Of a stretch of 64,000 nt of DNA, positions 21,779-31,580 are shown one piece after another. The stretch is taken from NCBI RefSeq assembly GCF_901472535.1, contig NZ_LR590470.1:4668364-4732363 (forward strand), written 5' to 3'. The translations under genes were made by a program, and so were the position numbers. Every line of letters begins with the position of its first letter. Within the stretch, counting starts at the first letter, position 1. The DNA comes from Sphingobacterium daejeonense (GTDB taxonomy: Bacteria > Bacteroidota > Bacteroidia > Sphingobacteriales > Sphingobacteriaceae). Under the pieces are notes generated by a model. That model did no database searches. It saw only the letters and a program-made list of their open reading frames with translations, and was not told the origin of the DNA.

Positions 21779-23462
21779 GTAGTATCGATTGGATAGTACT
21801 CATCCTTACCTTGCTTTCCATAGTGGCGTATGGACTTTACAAAAGCAAGAACGTCAAAACAATTGACGGCTATATCCTTAGTGACCGATCCTTACCTTGG
21901 TACACAGTAGGACTTTCTGTAATGGCAACTCAAGCCAGCGCCATTACCTTTCTTTCAGCACCTGGTTTAGCCTATAGTTCCGGAATGAGCTTCGCTCAGT
22001 TTTACTTTGGATTGCCATTGGCCATGATTGTCCTCTGTATTACTTTTGTGCCTATTTTCCATAAACTCAAGGTCTATACTGCATATGAGTTCCTCGAAAA
22101 GAGGTTTGATGTCAAGACGCGCGTATTGACTGCTGCCTTGTTTTTACTTCAAAGGGGGATATCAACGGGGATTACCATTTTTGCTCCGGCAATCATCCTC
22201 TCCACCATATTGAAAATAGACCTAACCCTGACGACCATAGGAATCGGTTCTTTAGTGGTGATCTATACTGTCTATGGTGGCACCAAAGCGGTATCATACA
22301 CTCAGCTGTTGCAGATGTCAATTATTTTTCGGCGGACTGTTATTGGCGGGAGTTTTGGTTGTGCATTTATTGCCCCAAGATATTGGGTTTAAAGAAGCGT
22401 TGCACATTGCCGGAAAATCCAGAAAAGCCAATGCCATCGACTTTAAACTAGATTTAAACAACCAATATACAGTCTGGACTGGGCTCATTGGTGGTTTCTT
22501 CCTGCAACTATCCTATTTTGGAACTGACCAAAGTCAGGTCGGAAGATATCTGACCGGTTCTTCTGTTAAAGAAAGTAGACTTGGCCTGTTGATGAATGGC
22601 CTTTTGAAAGTGCCTATGCAGTTCTGTATTTTATTGATAGGTATATTGGTCTTTGCGTACTATCAATACCATACCCCGCCCCTATTCTTTAATGAACAGG
22701 TGATCGAACAGCTTGAAAACAGTAACCACAAGCAGGAGTACGAAAACATCAAGCAGCGTCACGAAGAAATCAGTCAACAAAAGACAGTTTATATCAACCA
22801 ACTGACCGATGCCCTAAAGACTAAAGAAGAAGATAAAATTGATCAAGCAAGAGCAGAGCTCTTAAAGTTCAATGAGAACGATCAAAAACTTCGCACAGAA
22901 CTGGTCGAATTAATTGAGAAGAACGACCCTAATGCAGACACAAACGACAACAACTATATCTTTCTACGTTTTCGTAACCGATACGTTCCCTAAAGGCTTA
23001 ATTGGCCTATTGATTGCAATTATATTCTTAGCGTCCATGGGAGCGACTGCTAGTGCAATAAATTCACTTTCATCGACAACGGTTATCGATATCTATAAGA
23101 GGTTTGTCAAAAAAGGAGCCGCCGACTCCCATTATTTGAAAGTTTCCCGTATATCAACTTTCTGCTGGGGTATCTTCACCATCGGAATAGCACTCTATTC
23201 AAGTCAACTTGGTAACTTACTCGAAGCTGTGAATATATTGGGTTCCCTGTTCTATGGCACTATACTTGGAATCTTCCTGGTTGCATTTTACGTCAAAAGT
23301 ATTGGCGGAAAGGCGGTATTCTGGTCTGCGGTAATCACTGAGGTAATCGTGATCGGTATCTGGCGAATGGACGTAGTTGCTTTTTTTATGGCTGAATCTA
23401 ATAGGCTGTGCTTTATTGATCCTGATTGGTTTTATCCTGCAATACTTTTGGGGCAAAAATAA
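21775..23462 (+). CDS. Sodium:solute symporter (SSS family, frameshifted)
   Basis: The start (IDWIVLILTLLSIVAYG) and the segments SDRSLPWYTVGLSVMATQASAITFLSAPG and LIGLLIAIIFLASMGATASAINSLSS are hallmarks of sodium/solute symporters. About 13 membrane helices are expected. Between helices lies a soluble insert of roughly 90 residues (about 22690-22960) rich in Glu/Lys/Gln heptads. Breaks lie near 22320, 22970 and at a T7 run near 23385, after which another frame gives LNLIGCALLILIGFILQYFWGK. The true stop may thus be slightly beyond 23462. The substrate is unknown, perhaps the PIG-L product. Confidence 0.85.
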
Positions 23463-23477
23463 CACCCAAATAAAAAA

Positions 23478-23502
23478 CCGTTTAGATTTTCTTTCTAAAC
23501 GG
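23478..23502. terminator. Bidirectional terminator
   Basis: Arms CCGTTTAGA / TCTAAACGG with A-run on one side and T-rich DNA on the other, between convergent symporter and amidase genes. Confidence 0.75.
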
Positions 23503-23514
23503 CTCTCTTATTTT

Positions 23515-24440
23515 TTAATAATATTTTCGATAGAGGTCATACAAAACAGCTTTATCTTTTTCTGTCAGTATCCCTGTAAGGTCTGATTTAATATACTTCC
23601 GTTTGAATGATTTTATGGCTGCTTCCTGATTGGTCATATCATATCCCATTAGCTTCAATGCATCAATAGGATTAAAATTCATTGGAGGTGCGACCAAATA
23701 ATTGGGATTGTACCATATTCCGAATCCTCTTTCTGCCAACAGTTGCCAAGGGAAGAATACATTAGGGTCATCCTTTCTTCCTGGCGCGAAATCAGCGTGC
23801 CCAATGAAGTTTTTCTGAGGGATGCTGTATTTGGTCTTCAAGGTGTCCAAAAGGATTTAATAAGGAGTTTATTTGAGCGTCAGGGAATGGTTCTTTGCCA
23901 TTATTGTCAAGCTCAATTCCAATCGAAACCGAGTTCATGTCTGTAATGGACCCCCATTTACCCCTTCCGGCATGCCATCCTCTCAAATAATCGTTCAGCA
24001 TCTGCACCACCCTACCGTCGCGACCAATAACATAATGGCTGCTGACCTTGGTGTGCGGTAGCTGGAATGTACGGATTGTCTGTGCTAAATTAGCCTGAGA
24101 CGTATGATGAATCATTACGAATGAGGGTTTTCTCACATCGTAATGCATGGCACTGGCATAATCATATTGCTTACTGGTGCCCTGCAAAAACATATTCCAG
24201 GCAATTTTGCTCTGGAGTTTGGTTTGCACCTGCTAATGGAGGAGCAACTTTTGCTTGCTCAACAACAGCAGGAGTTTTATTTAATGTATCTAGTTTTGGT
24301 GCTGAATTTTCAACAATTACTGAAGGAGTAATAACAGATGTATTTGATTGTAATACCTTCGACTTCTTGGCGGTTGAACAACCAACCAAAAACAACACCC
24401 CACACACTGCAACAATCAGTCGCTCTGAAATTTTTCTCAT
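23515..24440 (-). CDS. N-acetylmuramoyl-L-alanine amidase lipoprotein (Amidase_2, frameshifted)
   Basis: The lipoprotein signal ends FLVGC. The amidase_2/PGRP fold follows, with zinc-ligand histidines in FVMIHHTSQ and GHADFAPGRKDDPN, plus the WHAGRGKWGS motif. Breaks lie near 24200 and 23845. About 308 residues. It should cleave the amide between MurNAc and the stem peptide in the periplasm during wall turnover or recycling. It is first in reading order after the DUF3078 gene and part of an envelope cluster. Confidence 0.88.
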
Positions 24441-24445
24441 CTAAT

Positions 24446-25496
24446 CTATTTTGGTAAATTAAGTAGCAGACCCATTGAAAGCATTTGGTTCCACTGAACG
24501 GCGCCATCAAGGGCAGAATCGTAAAGGATTACACCGCCTAATTGCACATTGATCAACGAAGTTACTTTTGCAGTCAATGTAGCATCCAAACGATGTTTTG
24601 GATCTGAAAGATCTTCGTAGTCTGCGAATAAGTTATAACGTGACTTCAAGTTCAAGTTCTTCGAAAGATTTCTGTCCAAGTTTGCTGTCAACTGAAAAGC
24701 CAGTTCATTTTTAAATGTTTTACCTTCTTCAATACCAAATATCGGACCTGTTCCTTTTGTATAATCCTTTTCATCTGGGAATTCACCGAATTCAGCGAAA
24801 TAATCTGCGGCATTGCGCGGCTTCAAACGGTTGTCCAAGATCAAGGTCTGTCTGGCAGTACCCGTACCAAACCTTAGTGAAAACGTTTCATCAGGCTTGT
24901 ACTCCAAAACCGAATGACTCTGTGAAATATCCTGGAGCCATAAAAGAAGATTTCAAAACCGGTTGATGATTTCATTGCCCTCGGTGTCTTTGCCATAGTT
25001 ATAGGCATTGTCAAACTGCGTTTCGTATGTCAACGACAAGTAGACCGCCCATGATTTCGTCAACTTATAAGCTAACTTGTTATCCCAGAAAATACGGTCA
25101 TTATTAGGTTTTGCCAACTGCCCTTCATTTTTCACTTTACCGTATTTCAGGTCTAGTTCTGTTGTGAAGTTAAAGTTGTTTCTATTGAATTCTGATTTAT
25201 GCCAGATTATACCGCCAATAGCGTAGGAGTTCAAACCACCCAGTTTCCAGTTATCGCTGAATGCTGCTTGGTTGAAATTGATCCCTACTTTGGTCCAATG
25301 TTTCCAATAATTGACCTGAAGGTCTAACTTTGGAATAGGCACGTTAATGTTTTTGATGGAAAGGGCTTCGCCTTCGTTCTGTTCAGAAATTGTACTATCT
25401 GGTTTTACGCGCAATTCACGTAAATCTTGACCCTGAACCGATACGATTCCGAAAATAAAAATGAAAACAGGTAATAGGTAAAGTTTTTATATTCAT
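24446..25496 (-). CDS. DUF3078 outer-membrane-like beta protein (frameshifted)
   Basis: A signal peptide (FIFIFGIVSVQGQ) appears once an A-run break near 25485 is corrected. The body is a string of amphipathic beta strands (WKHWTKVGINFNQAAFSDNW, LTKSWAVYLSLTYETQFDNAY) characteristic of DUF3078, probably a beta barrel. A second break is near 24930. It ends with GLLLNLPK. Function unknown; abundant in Bacteroidota near cell-envelope genes. Its stop lies 5 bp from the amidase start. Confidence 0.8.
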
Positions 25497-25497
25497 A

Positions 25498-26262
25498 TTA
25501 ATTTTCTTTTTTAACATCCAACTTTATGTCTGGCAATTCTCGCAAAGGTCGTAAATTTGGGTGTAGTTTAAATACTTCATATTTACTTTTTATATATTTT
25601 ACCATTTCGTAATAGTTAGATGTCGTGACAAACTCATATGTAGGCCTAAATAACTGCATAAATACCTTTAGCTCTTCACCTTCCAAACCCACCAAACTGC
25701 GCACTAATTCCGGCGTAAAGTAAAAATCAATGATGTTTTCTTCATGCAGCTTTCCAATAAATTGGGTAAACCTTCTGGCGTTCTTACCCTCCTTACTGAC
25801 CATATTGTATAGCGAATTGATATTTAATCCTGCCCCTGTCATTCCCACGGAGAAAATATCACCGGGTTGTGATAACTCAAAAGCCTTGCCATAATCTCGT
25901 TTTATCTCATTTTAAAACATCGTCAGGGTTCTTTCGACCCATTACAGTCACGGTTTCTATCGCCGAAACATTCTCCTTCAGATTCACGATGATGGCAGAT
26001 TGATTGTTATAGGTTATGGTATCAGAAAAATAACCTGTCTTTTTTAAAAACAAGGATATCACCTGCTTTTATTGCCAGTCTTAAACTCTCCGCGAGCATC
26101 GTTATAAATATATTTCTGAGTATTTAGATTTCTAACCTGGACTTCCCCCAGCCTACGCTTTGTGTCTTTATCATATACGATACCTTCCAAGCTTTGTTGT
26201 GCATACAACAGAACCGGCGATAGCGAACAAAAGATTAATAAAATACGAACAAGGATTTTCAC
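25498..26262 (-). CDS. Secreted protein with carboxypeptidase-regulatory-like domain (frameshifted)
   Basis: Signal peptide LLIFCSLSPVLLYAQQ, then LEGIVYDKDTKRRLGEVQVRNL typical of the CarboxypepD_reg-like beta sandwich. After breaks between about 25900 and 26065 the frame resumes with an alpha-helical C-terminal part ending LPDIKLDVKKEN. About 254 residues. No enzyme motif is seen. Found next to DUF3078 in this cluster, it may be an envelope accessory protein (inference). Confidence 0.65.
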
Positions 26263-26327
26263 TCTTATAAAACTACGTCTTAGAAGGATATCTTGCTAAT
26301 ATTTAACAATTTTAACGTCTCTTGTAA

Positions 26328-27168
26328 CTATTTTGATACGACAAGAAGCTGTCCGACCGTTACAGCATCAGTTGACAAGCCGTTCCAAGACTTGATGTCA
26401 TTTACTGTAACATTGTATTGTCGAGCTATGGAGTACATGGTATCAGTTGCTTTCACCTCATAGATTTGCATGGCTACCGGCTTTTTGATTTCTTCAACTG
26501 GAGCAGGTGGCTCTACAACTTCTTTTTCTTCGATCACCTCTTCTACTTTTTCAACCCTAGCGATTGCCTCCACGGGAGCTTCTGCTTGGTCATATTGTTG
26601 TAGGTTATAGCGCTCTATTAAGTCGATAAGAAGGTCTGGGTACCGAGGGTTAGTTGCATAGCCTTGCAGCTTTTAAGCCTCTTGCCCAACCTTTGTAATC
26701 GTCTTTTTTGAGGGTAAACAAGCCTTCGTAACGCTTTACGGAGAAGAAATTGAGAGTGATCTCGGAAAGATTGCTCAGGATGAGAATAAACTCGGAAACA
26801 ATCATTTGCTATGTCATCAGGGGCGATTGACAGATTTGCCGTTCCACGAACCTCCACATTTAATCCCAAAATGGTTGTTGGCTTGGGTAGCTAGGTAGCT
26901 ATTTCCGTTGCCAGATTCCAAAATGGCCTGTGCTAACTTAATACTCGCAGGAATACCATATTTGTTCATTTCCTCAATGGCAATTCCCTTGTATCGATCG
27001 ATGTAAGCTAGCCCACTAGTGGATGTTCCTTTGTTGCTAGATGAATTAGGGGTGTTAACGGTGCCTCCTCGGCTACCGTTTTGGGTGTTTGAGAACTGTA
27101 GATCTTTTTGAACCACAGGAAACAAAAAATAAGGCCAATATTAAACTGGCCAGTAAAAACTTCTTCAT
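26328..27168 (-). CDS. Glucosaminidase lipoprotein with C-terminal LysM (frameshifted)
   Basis: The lipoprotein signal ends FFVSC. A glucosaminidase (FlgJ/NAM-GlcNAc lysozyme-type) domain has the catalytic-region AQAILESGNGNS and NNHFGIKC. A Glu/Pro/Val linker and a LysM repeat (ATDTMYSIARQYNVTVNDIKSWN) end the protein. Breaks occur near 26610-26700, 26860 and 27115. About 280 residues. It should hydrolyse peptidoglycan glycan strands, held to the wall by LysM. A second glucosaminidase gene lies just upstream on the same strand. Confidence 0.85.
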
Positions 27169-27185
27169 CTACTTGACAAATGAGC

Positions 27186-27692
27186 TTAGTTAAGATTCGT
27201 TTTTTCGTCGTACTTTTCTAGGTCATATCTGTCGATTGTAGAGATTACCTTTCTCGACCAATCTCCAGTTTCAGAATAACCAGAATTTGCTATTCCTTTA
27301 ACCCATCCTTTGTAATCTTCAGAATCGTGTTTGTTGAATAATGGCTTTGTAGCTTTTCTTCTTTGCAAAAGACCAACAAAATCGCGGTAAGAATCCAAAA
27401 CTGAACCGTATCCTTTGTATGCGGAACGGATTTTTTTGCTGTTGTTCTTCCCTTTGATTCCAAAGTGATTATTCAAATAGCGTGCAATTCTGCTGTTGCC
27501 GTAGGCACTTTCATGAATTGCTACTGCTAGGATTACAGAAGCCGGAACTCCTGTTTCACGCATTAGCGTTTGAGCTGCTGGGCTATGTTTCTCAATGTAC
27601 GATCTGGTCGTATAATCTTGAGCTTGAAGCCCTAAAGTTGAAAGAGTAGTAAGTATACATACTACTAAAATCTTTCTACAATAATTTAGCAT
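27186..27692 (-). CDS. Secreted glucosaminidase
   Basis: Intact 168-residue protein: signal peptide ending LGLQAQ, then a glucosaminidase domain with the catalytic Glu region VAIHESAYGNSR and NNHFGIKGKNNS, and a GYSETGDWSRKVISTIDRY end. Smaller than its neighbour at 26328-27168, with no LysM. The pair look like a diverged duplication. It is 21 bp downstream of the O-methyltransferase and probably co-transcribed. Confidence 0.88.
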   Translation of the reverse strand: MLNYCRKILVVCILTTLSTLGLQAQDYTTRSYIEKHSPAAQTLMRETGVPASVILAVAIHESAYGNSRIARYLNNHFGIKGKNNSKKIRSAYKGYGSVLDSYRDFVGLLQRRKATKPLFNKHDSEDYKGWVKGIANSGYSETGDWSRKVISTIDRYDLEKYDEKTNLN

Positions 27693-27713
27693 AAAACTTG
27701 TTTTAGTTTAACA

Positions 27714-28349
27714 CTACTTTTTGCGTAGCACAAAAAGCCCATCTCTAATCGGCAGAATAAGTTTTTCAACTCTTTTATCCTCTGCCAAGGTTTGATTTAA
27801 TTCTATCACTTGCTGTGTTTGTTTGTCAGGGTTTTCATTTAAAACCTTTCCTTTCCACAAGACATTGTCAATTAAAATCAGACCGCCTGGTCTTACTCGA
27901 TCGATCAATGTGTTGAAGTAGTAAAGGTTTCGTTTCTTATCGGCATCTATAAACACCAAATCGAATTCCCCTTCTATGGTTGGAATAACTTCCGCCGCAT
28001 CTCCAATATGATATTTGATTTGACTAGCATAGGGAGATTCATCAAAATATGACTGAACTCGTTCTTGCTGTTCCTCGTTGATATCAATGGTATGCAAGGC
28101 TCCATTGTCCTCCAAACCTTCTGCTAAACACAGGGTCGCATATCCTGTAAAAGTACCAATCTCTAACGCGAACCTCGGATGTACCATTTTGCTCAACATA
28201 GCCAGTACTCTTCCTTGGTAATGCCCCGATAACATGTGCGGCATGGTCTCCTTCAGATAGGTCTCTCTATTGACCTTTTTTAGTAACGGATTTTCTTGGT
28301 CCGTAGTATCTTCCAGATAGCTGTTTAGTGGATTGGACTCTTCAAACAT
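27714..28349 (-). CDS. Class I SAM-dependent O-methyltransferase
   Basis: Intact, about 211 residues. It has the Rossmann SAM motif ALEIGTFTGYATLCLAE, an acidic ribose-binding loop (LHTIDINEE) and the metal-binding signature FDLVFIDADK, all typical of the caffeoyl-CoA/catechol O-methyltransferase family. The start is placed at the ATG 28349 (MFEES) because a perfect -7 box (28356-28363) would contain any earlier start; the transcript would have almost no leader. The substrate is unknown. Confidence 0.88.
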   Translation of the reverse strand: MFEESNPLNSYLEDTTDQENPLLKKVNRETYLKETMPHMLSGHYQGRVLAMLSKMVHPRFALEIGTFTGYATLCLAEGLEDNGALHTIDINEEQQERVQSYFDESPYASQIKYHIGDAAEVIPTIEGEFDLVFIDADKKRNLYYFNTLIDRVRPGGLILIDNVLWKGKVLNENPDKQTQQVIELNQTLAEDKRVEKLILPIRDGLFVLRKK

Positions 28350-28355
28350 ACTGCG

Positions 28356-28363
28356 CAAAGATA
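28356..28363 (-). promoter_or_regulatory. -7 promoter box of the O-methyltransferase gene
   Basis: TATCTTTG on the minus strand, only 6 nt before the ATG, implying a leaderless or very short-leader mRNA. Confidence 0.55.
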
Positions 28364-28572
28364 AATATTAGCCATCAAACTTACCAAAGAATTTTTTATA
28401 AACGTCTGTGAATCAATATTTTAATAAGTAACAGGAAGAAGGTAAAACAGCGTTTAAAGGTGATTTAAGCGTCCTGCAAAAAGCCAATATTTTTTCTTTT
28501 AATTTAAATTACGTCATAAAACTGACCAATTTAAACTTTGGTAATCAGAGTCTATCTTGAAATTTATGCCAT

Positions 28573-28607
28573 AAAAAAAGGCCCATATTTTCGAAAAATA
28601 TGGGCCC
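28573..28607 (-). terminator. Terminator of folE
   Basis: Arms GGCCCATATTTT / AAAATATGGGCC with a T7-8 tract on the minus strand, just downstream of folE. Confidence 0.88.
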
Positions 28608-28627
28608 CAAAAACTATACAAAAACCT

Positions 28628-29260
28628 CTAGTCTAAAGAGGCTGTTATTAATCTTAAAAATTCAGAACGGGTAACGTCGTTTTGGAAGGCGCCTGTAAAC
28701 GCTGAAGTCGTTGTTACGGAGTTTTGTTTTTGTACTCCGCGCATCGCCATGCACATATGTTTACATTCGATAACAACCGCAACACCCGCTGGTTTTAGAG
28801 TATCCTGAATACAGTCGCGGATTTCATTGGTCAAGCGCTCTTGAACCTGAAGTCTTCTTGCGAAAATATCTACAACACGAGGGATCTTGCTAAGGCCGAC
28901 TATATGCCCATTAGGGATATAAGCAATATGTGCCTTACCGAAGAAAGGTAACATGTGGTGTTCACACATTGAATATACTTCAATGTCCTTGACAACTACC
29001 ATTTGGCTGTATTCCTCTTCAAACATTGCTCCACGAAGAACTGCCGCTGGGTCGACGTCATATCCATGAGTTAAGAATTGTAAAGCTTTGGCAACACGTT
29101 CAGGAGTTTTAATCAAACCCTCACGGTTTGGATCTTCTCCCAATGCTTGTAGAATATCTTTATAATGTTCTGCAATTCGTTCAACATTCTTCTCGTTGTA
29201 TTGGTCGATCTTCAAATAACCGTCCTGTTCTTCTTCTTCAAATTGTTGAAATTTGCTCAT
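28628..29260 (-). CDS. folE: GTP cyclohydrolase I
   Basis: Intact 210 residues. Contains YSMCEHHMLPFFGKAHIAYIP with the zinc-ligand Cys/His and the catalytic His, plus a second zinc Cys in IECKHMCMAMRG, and SKIPRVVDIFARRLQVQERLT. It converts GTP to 7,8-dihydroneopterin triphosphate, entry to folate and pterin/queuosine biosynthesis. Same strand, 20 bp after queD, so the two form an operon with a single terminator. Confidence 0.95.
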   Translation of the reverse strand: MSKFQQFEEEEQDGYLKIDQYNEKNVERIAEHYKDILQALGEDPNREGLIKTPERVAKALQFLTHGYDVDPAAVLRGAMFEEEYSQMVVVKDIEVYSMCEHHMLPFFGKAHIAYIPNGHIVGLSKIPRVVDIFARRLQVQERLTNEIRDCIQDTLKPAGVAVVIECKHMCMAMRGVQKQNSVTTTSAFTGAFQNDVTRSEFLRLITASLD

Positions 29261-29280
29261 TCTAATTTGTTATTGGTGAA

Positions 29281-29694
29281 TTATTCGCCGAAATATTCGA
29301 CATAATTGTTTTCGGTTTCATGAAGTCTAACCACATGTAGGATTACATTTTCCTTTTCGAACAAAGGTTTCAAAATGTTGAAGATCTCAACGGCGATCAC
29401 TTCTGTTGAGGCCATTTTATCTTTCATAAAATCCACATCAAGGTTCACATTTTTATGGTCTAGCTTGTCGATTACTTCTCTAATGATAATGTCTTTCATT
29501 ACTTTCAAGTCGATAAGGAAACCCGTTTCTGGATTGATATGACCTTTAACAGTCACAAACAAGTCATAGTTATGACCGTGCCAATTTGGATTGGAGCAAT
29601 TACCAAAGATTCGCTCATTTTCCTCAGCTGACCAATCTTCACGATAGAGCTTGTGGGCGGCATTAAAGCGTTCGCGGCGTGTAATATAAATCAT
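29281..29694 (-). CDS. queD: 6-carboxytetrahydropterin synthase (QueD/PTPS family)
   Basis: Intact 137 residues. Zinc-binding histidines occur in NAAHKL and NWHGHNYDLFV; the catalytic Cys is in FGNCSNP and the usual LDHKNVNLD block is present. It converts dihydroneopterin triphosphate to 6-carboxytetrahydropterin in queuosine biosynthesis, using the product of the adjacent folE. A perfect -7 box lies only 5 nt before the ATG. Confidence 0.92.
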   Translation of the reverse strand: MIYITRRERFNAAHKLYREDWSAEENERIFGNCSNPNWHGHNYDLFVTVKGHINPETGFLIDLKVMKDIIIREVIDKLDHKNVNLDVDFMKDKMASTEVIAVEIFNILKPLFEKENVILHVVRLHETENNYVEYFGE

Positions 29695-29699
29695 AATGA

Positions 29700-29707
29700 C
29701 AAAGATA
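29700..29707 (-). promoter_or_regulatory. -7 promoter box of queD-folE
   Basis: TATCTTTG read on the minus strand, exact TAnnTTTG match. It ends 5 nt upstream of the queD ATG, so a leaderless transcript is predicted. Confidence 0.6.
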
Positions 29708-29745
29708 AAGTAAATTAACGTAATTTAGTATTTTGAGGTACATAT

Positions 29746-30375
29746 ATGAAAACTCTCGTTGTTGCTGCTACAGAACTTGAAATATCCGCTTCCATTCCCA
29801 CGTTAATCGAAACAAATACAGATTATTTGGTCACCGGTGTTGGCATGGTTGCAACCGCCTTTTCCATGGGGCAACACCTCACCAACAATTCTTATGATTT
29901 ATTAATAAACGTTGGCATCGCAGGTACCTTTAATCCTTATCATCATCTAGGATCAATTCATAGAATTAAAACCGACCGTATACACGAATTTGGAGCAGAG
30001 AATGACCAAGACTTTATCCCCATTGATAGCTTAGGTTTTGGAAATTCGGTTTTTGTAGAAATATTACCCCAACTATCCCTCCCGGCAGAATTTTATGATA
30101 TCCCATACATCGATGGGATTACGGTAAATAAGGCCCATGGGTCTGAAGATAGCATCAAAAAGATCAAAAATGAATATGGATTAGGCCTATTGGAGAGCAT
30201 GGAAGGCGCGGCATTTTTTTATGTGGCCAACAAACTGAGGATTCCCTGTGTCCAAGTGAGGACTATTTCCAACTTAGTAGAGCTAAGAAACACGGAGAAC
30301 TGGAACATTCCATTGGCATTAAAAGAGCTCAATACGTGGTTACAGAGCTTTGTTACTGTGCTACAGAGCTCCTAA
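29746..30375 (+). CDS. mqnB: Futalosine hydrolase
   Basis: Intact 209-residue nucleosidase of the MTAN/futalosine hydrolase type: MKTLVVAATELEISA, the purine-nucleoside-binding LINVGIAGTFNP, and SMEGAAFFYVAN near the end. It removes adenine or hypoxanthine from futalosine-type intermediates in the futalosine route to menaquinone, the usual quinone pathway variant in many Bacteroidota. Divergent from queD by 51 bp. Confidence 0.88.
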   Translation: MKTLVVAATELEISASIPTLIETNTDYLVTGVGMVATAFSMGQHLTNNSYDLLINVGIAGTFNPYHHLGSIHRIKTDRIHEFGAENDQDFIPIDSLGFGNSVFVEILPQLSLPAEFYDIPYIDGITVNKAHGSEDSIKKIKNEYGLGLLESMEGAAFFYVANKLRIPCVQVRTISNLVELRNTENWNIPLALKELNTWLQSFVTVLQSS

Positions 30376-30455
30376 CCTGCTTTGTAAATCGATTGTGTAG
30401 ACCCTTTTACATCGAAAATAGTACAAACCTCCTGCGGAAATTCAATAAATAATAG

Positions 30456-30463
30456 TATTTTTG
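30456..30463 (+). promoter_or_regulatory. -7 promoter box of pdhB
   Basis: TATTTTTG, exact TAnnTTTG match, 34 nt before the ATG. Confidence 0.6.
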
Positions 30464-30497
30464 CCTATCTAAACAAAATTCACTATCTGTAATACTG

Positions 30498-31484
30498 ATG
30501 AGAGAAATACAATTCAGAGAAGCGCTTCGCGAAGCAATGAACGAAGAGATGCGCAAAGACGAAACAATCTTTTTAATGGGCGAGGAAGTCGCTGAATATA
30601 ATGGTGCGTACAAAGTAAGTCAAGGTATGCTTGATGAATTTGGTGCAAAACGTGTTATTGACACCCCAATCGCAGAGCTTGGTTTTGCAGGTATCGGTGT
30701 TGGTGCAGCAATGAACGGATTGAAACCAATCATTGAATTCATGACATTCAACTTCTCTTTAGTTGCGATTGACCAAATTATCAATGCGGCAGCTAAAATC
30801 CGCCAAATGAGTGGTGGTCAATTTTCTTGTCCGATTGTATTCAGAGGTCCTACAGGTAATGCTGGTCAATTAGGTGCTCAACACTCCCAGAACTTTGAAA
30901 ACTGGTTCGCTAATACGCCAGGATTGAAAGTTGTTGTTCCTTCAAACCCTTACGATGCCAAAGGATTATTGAAATCTGCTATCATCGATCCAGATCCAGT
31001 TATTTTCATGGAGTCTGAGGTAATGTATGGTGACAAAGGTGAAGTTCCTGAAGAAGAATACTACCTACCTATCGGAAAAGCAAATGTCGTTAAAGAAGGT
31101 ACTGCGGTAACAGTTGTTTCATTTGGTAAAATGATCCCTCGTGTGGTACTTCCTGCAATCGAAGAATTAGAAAAAGAAGGTGTAAGCGTTGAGTTGATCG
31201 ATTTACGTTCGGTTCGTCCTATCGATTTCCCTACTATCATCGAGTCTGTTAAGAAAACTAACCGCTTGGTAATCGTTGAAGAAGCTTGGCCTTTGGCTTC
31301 AATCTCTTCTGAGGTTACTTTCCACGTTCAAAAAAATGCATTTGATTATTTAGATGCACCTATTGTGCGTGTTACATCTGCTGACGTTCCTCTTGGTTAT
31401 GCTCCTACTTTGGTAGAAGCTTCTTTACCAAGCATTGCGAAAGTGGTTAAAGCCGTGAAAGAAGTTTCTTATTTGAAAAAGTAA
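30498..31484 (+). CDS. pdhB: Pyruvate dehydrogenase E1 component, beta subunit
   Basis: Intact 328 residues. Conserved features include the N-terminal LREAMNEEM, FMTFNFSLVAIDQIINAAAK, FRGPTGNAGQLGAQHSQ and a C-terminal ITSADVPLGYAP-like stretch (VRVTSADVPLGYAPTL), as in alpha-ketoacid dehydrogenase E1 beta. It binds thiamine diphosphate together with E1 alpha. The alpha subunit and E2/E3 are not in the window, so pdhB is monocistronic here, ending at a terminator. Confidence 0.93.
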   Translation: MREIQFREALREAMNEEMRKDETIFLMGEEVAEYNGAYKVSQGMLDEFGAKRVIDTPIAELGFAGIGVGAAMNGLKPIIEFMTFNFSLVAIDQIINAAAKIRQMSGGQFSCPIVFRGPTGNAGQLGAQHSQNFENWFANTPGLKVVVPSNPYDAKGLLKSAIIDPDPVIFMESEVMYGDKGEVPEEEYYLPIGKANVVKEGTAVTVVSFGKMIPRVVLPAIEELEKEGVSVELIDLRSVRPIDFPTIIESVKKTNRLVIVEEAWPLASISSEVTFHVQKNAFDYLDAPIVRVTSADVPLGYAPTLVEASLPSIAKVVKAVKEVSYLKK

Positions 31485-31505
31485 GAATTAAAATATTTTA
31501 ATAAA

Positions 31506-31540
31506 AACCTCAGTAAAAAATGTACTGAGGTTTTTTTTGT
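31506..31540 (+). terminator. Terminator of pdhB
   Basis: Arms AACCTCAGTA / TACTGAGGTT followed by an 8-T tract. Confidence 0.9.
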
Positions 31541-31580
31541 GCAAATAATTTGTATTTTTAGTTAACATAAATCATAGAAT

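Noticed and set aside
30407..30613. Minus-strand ORF across the pdhB start
   Set aside because: It is antisense to a clear gene and lacks any recognisable domain.
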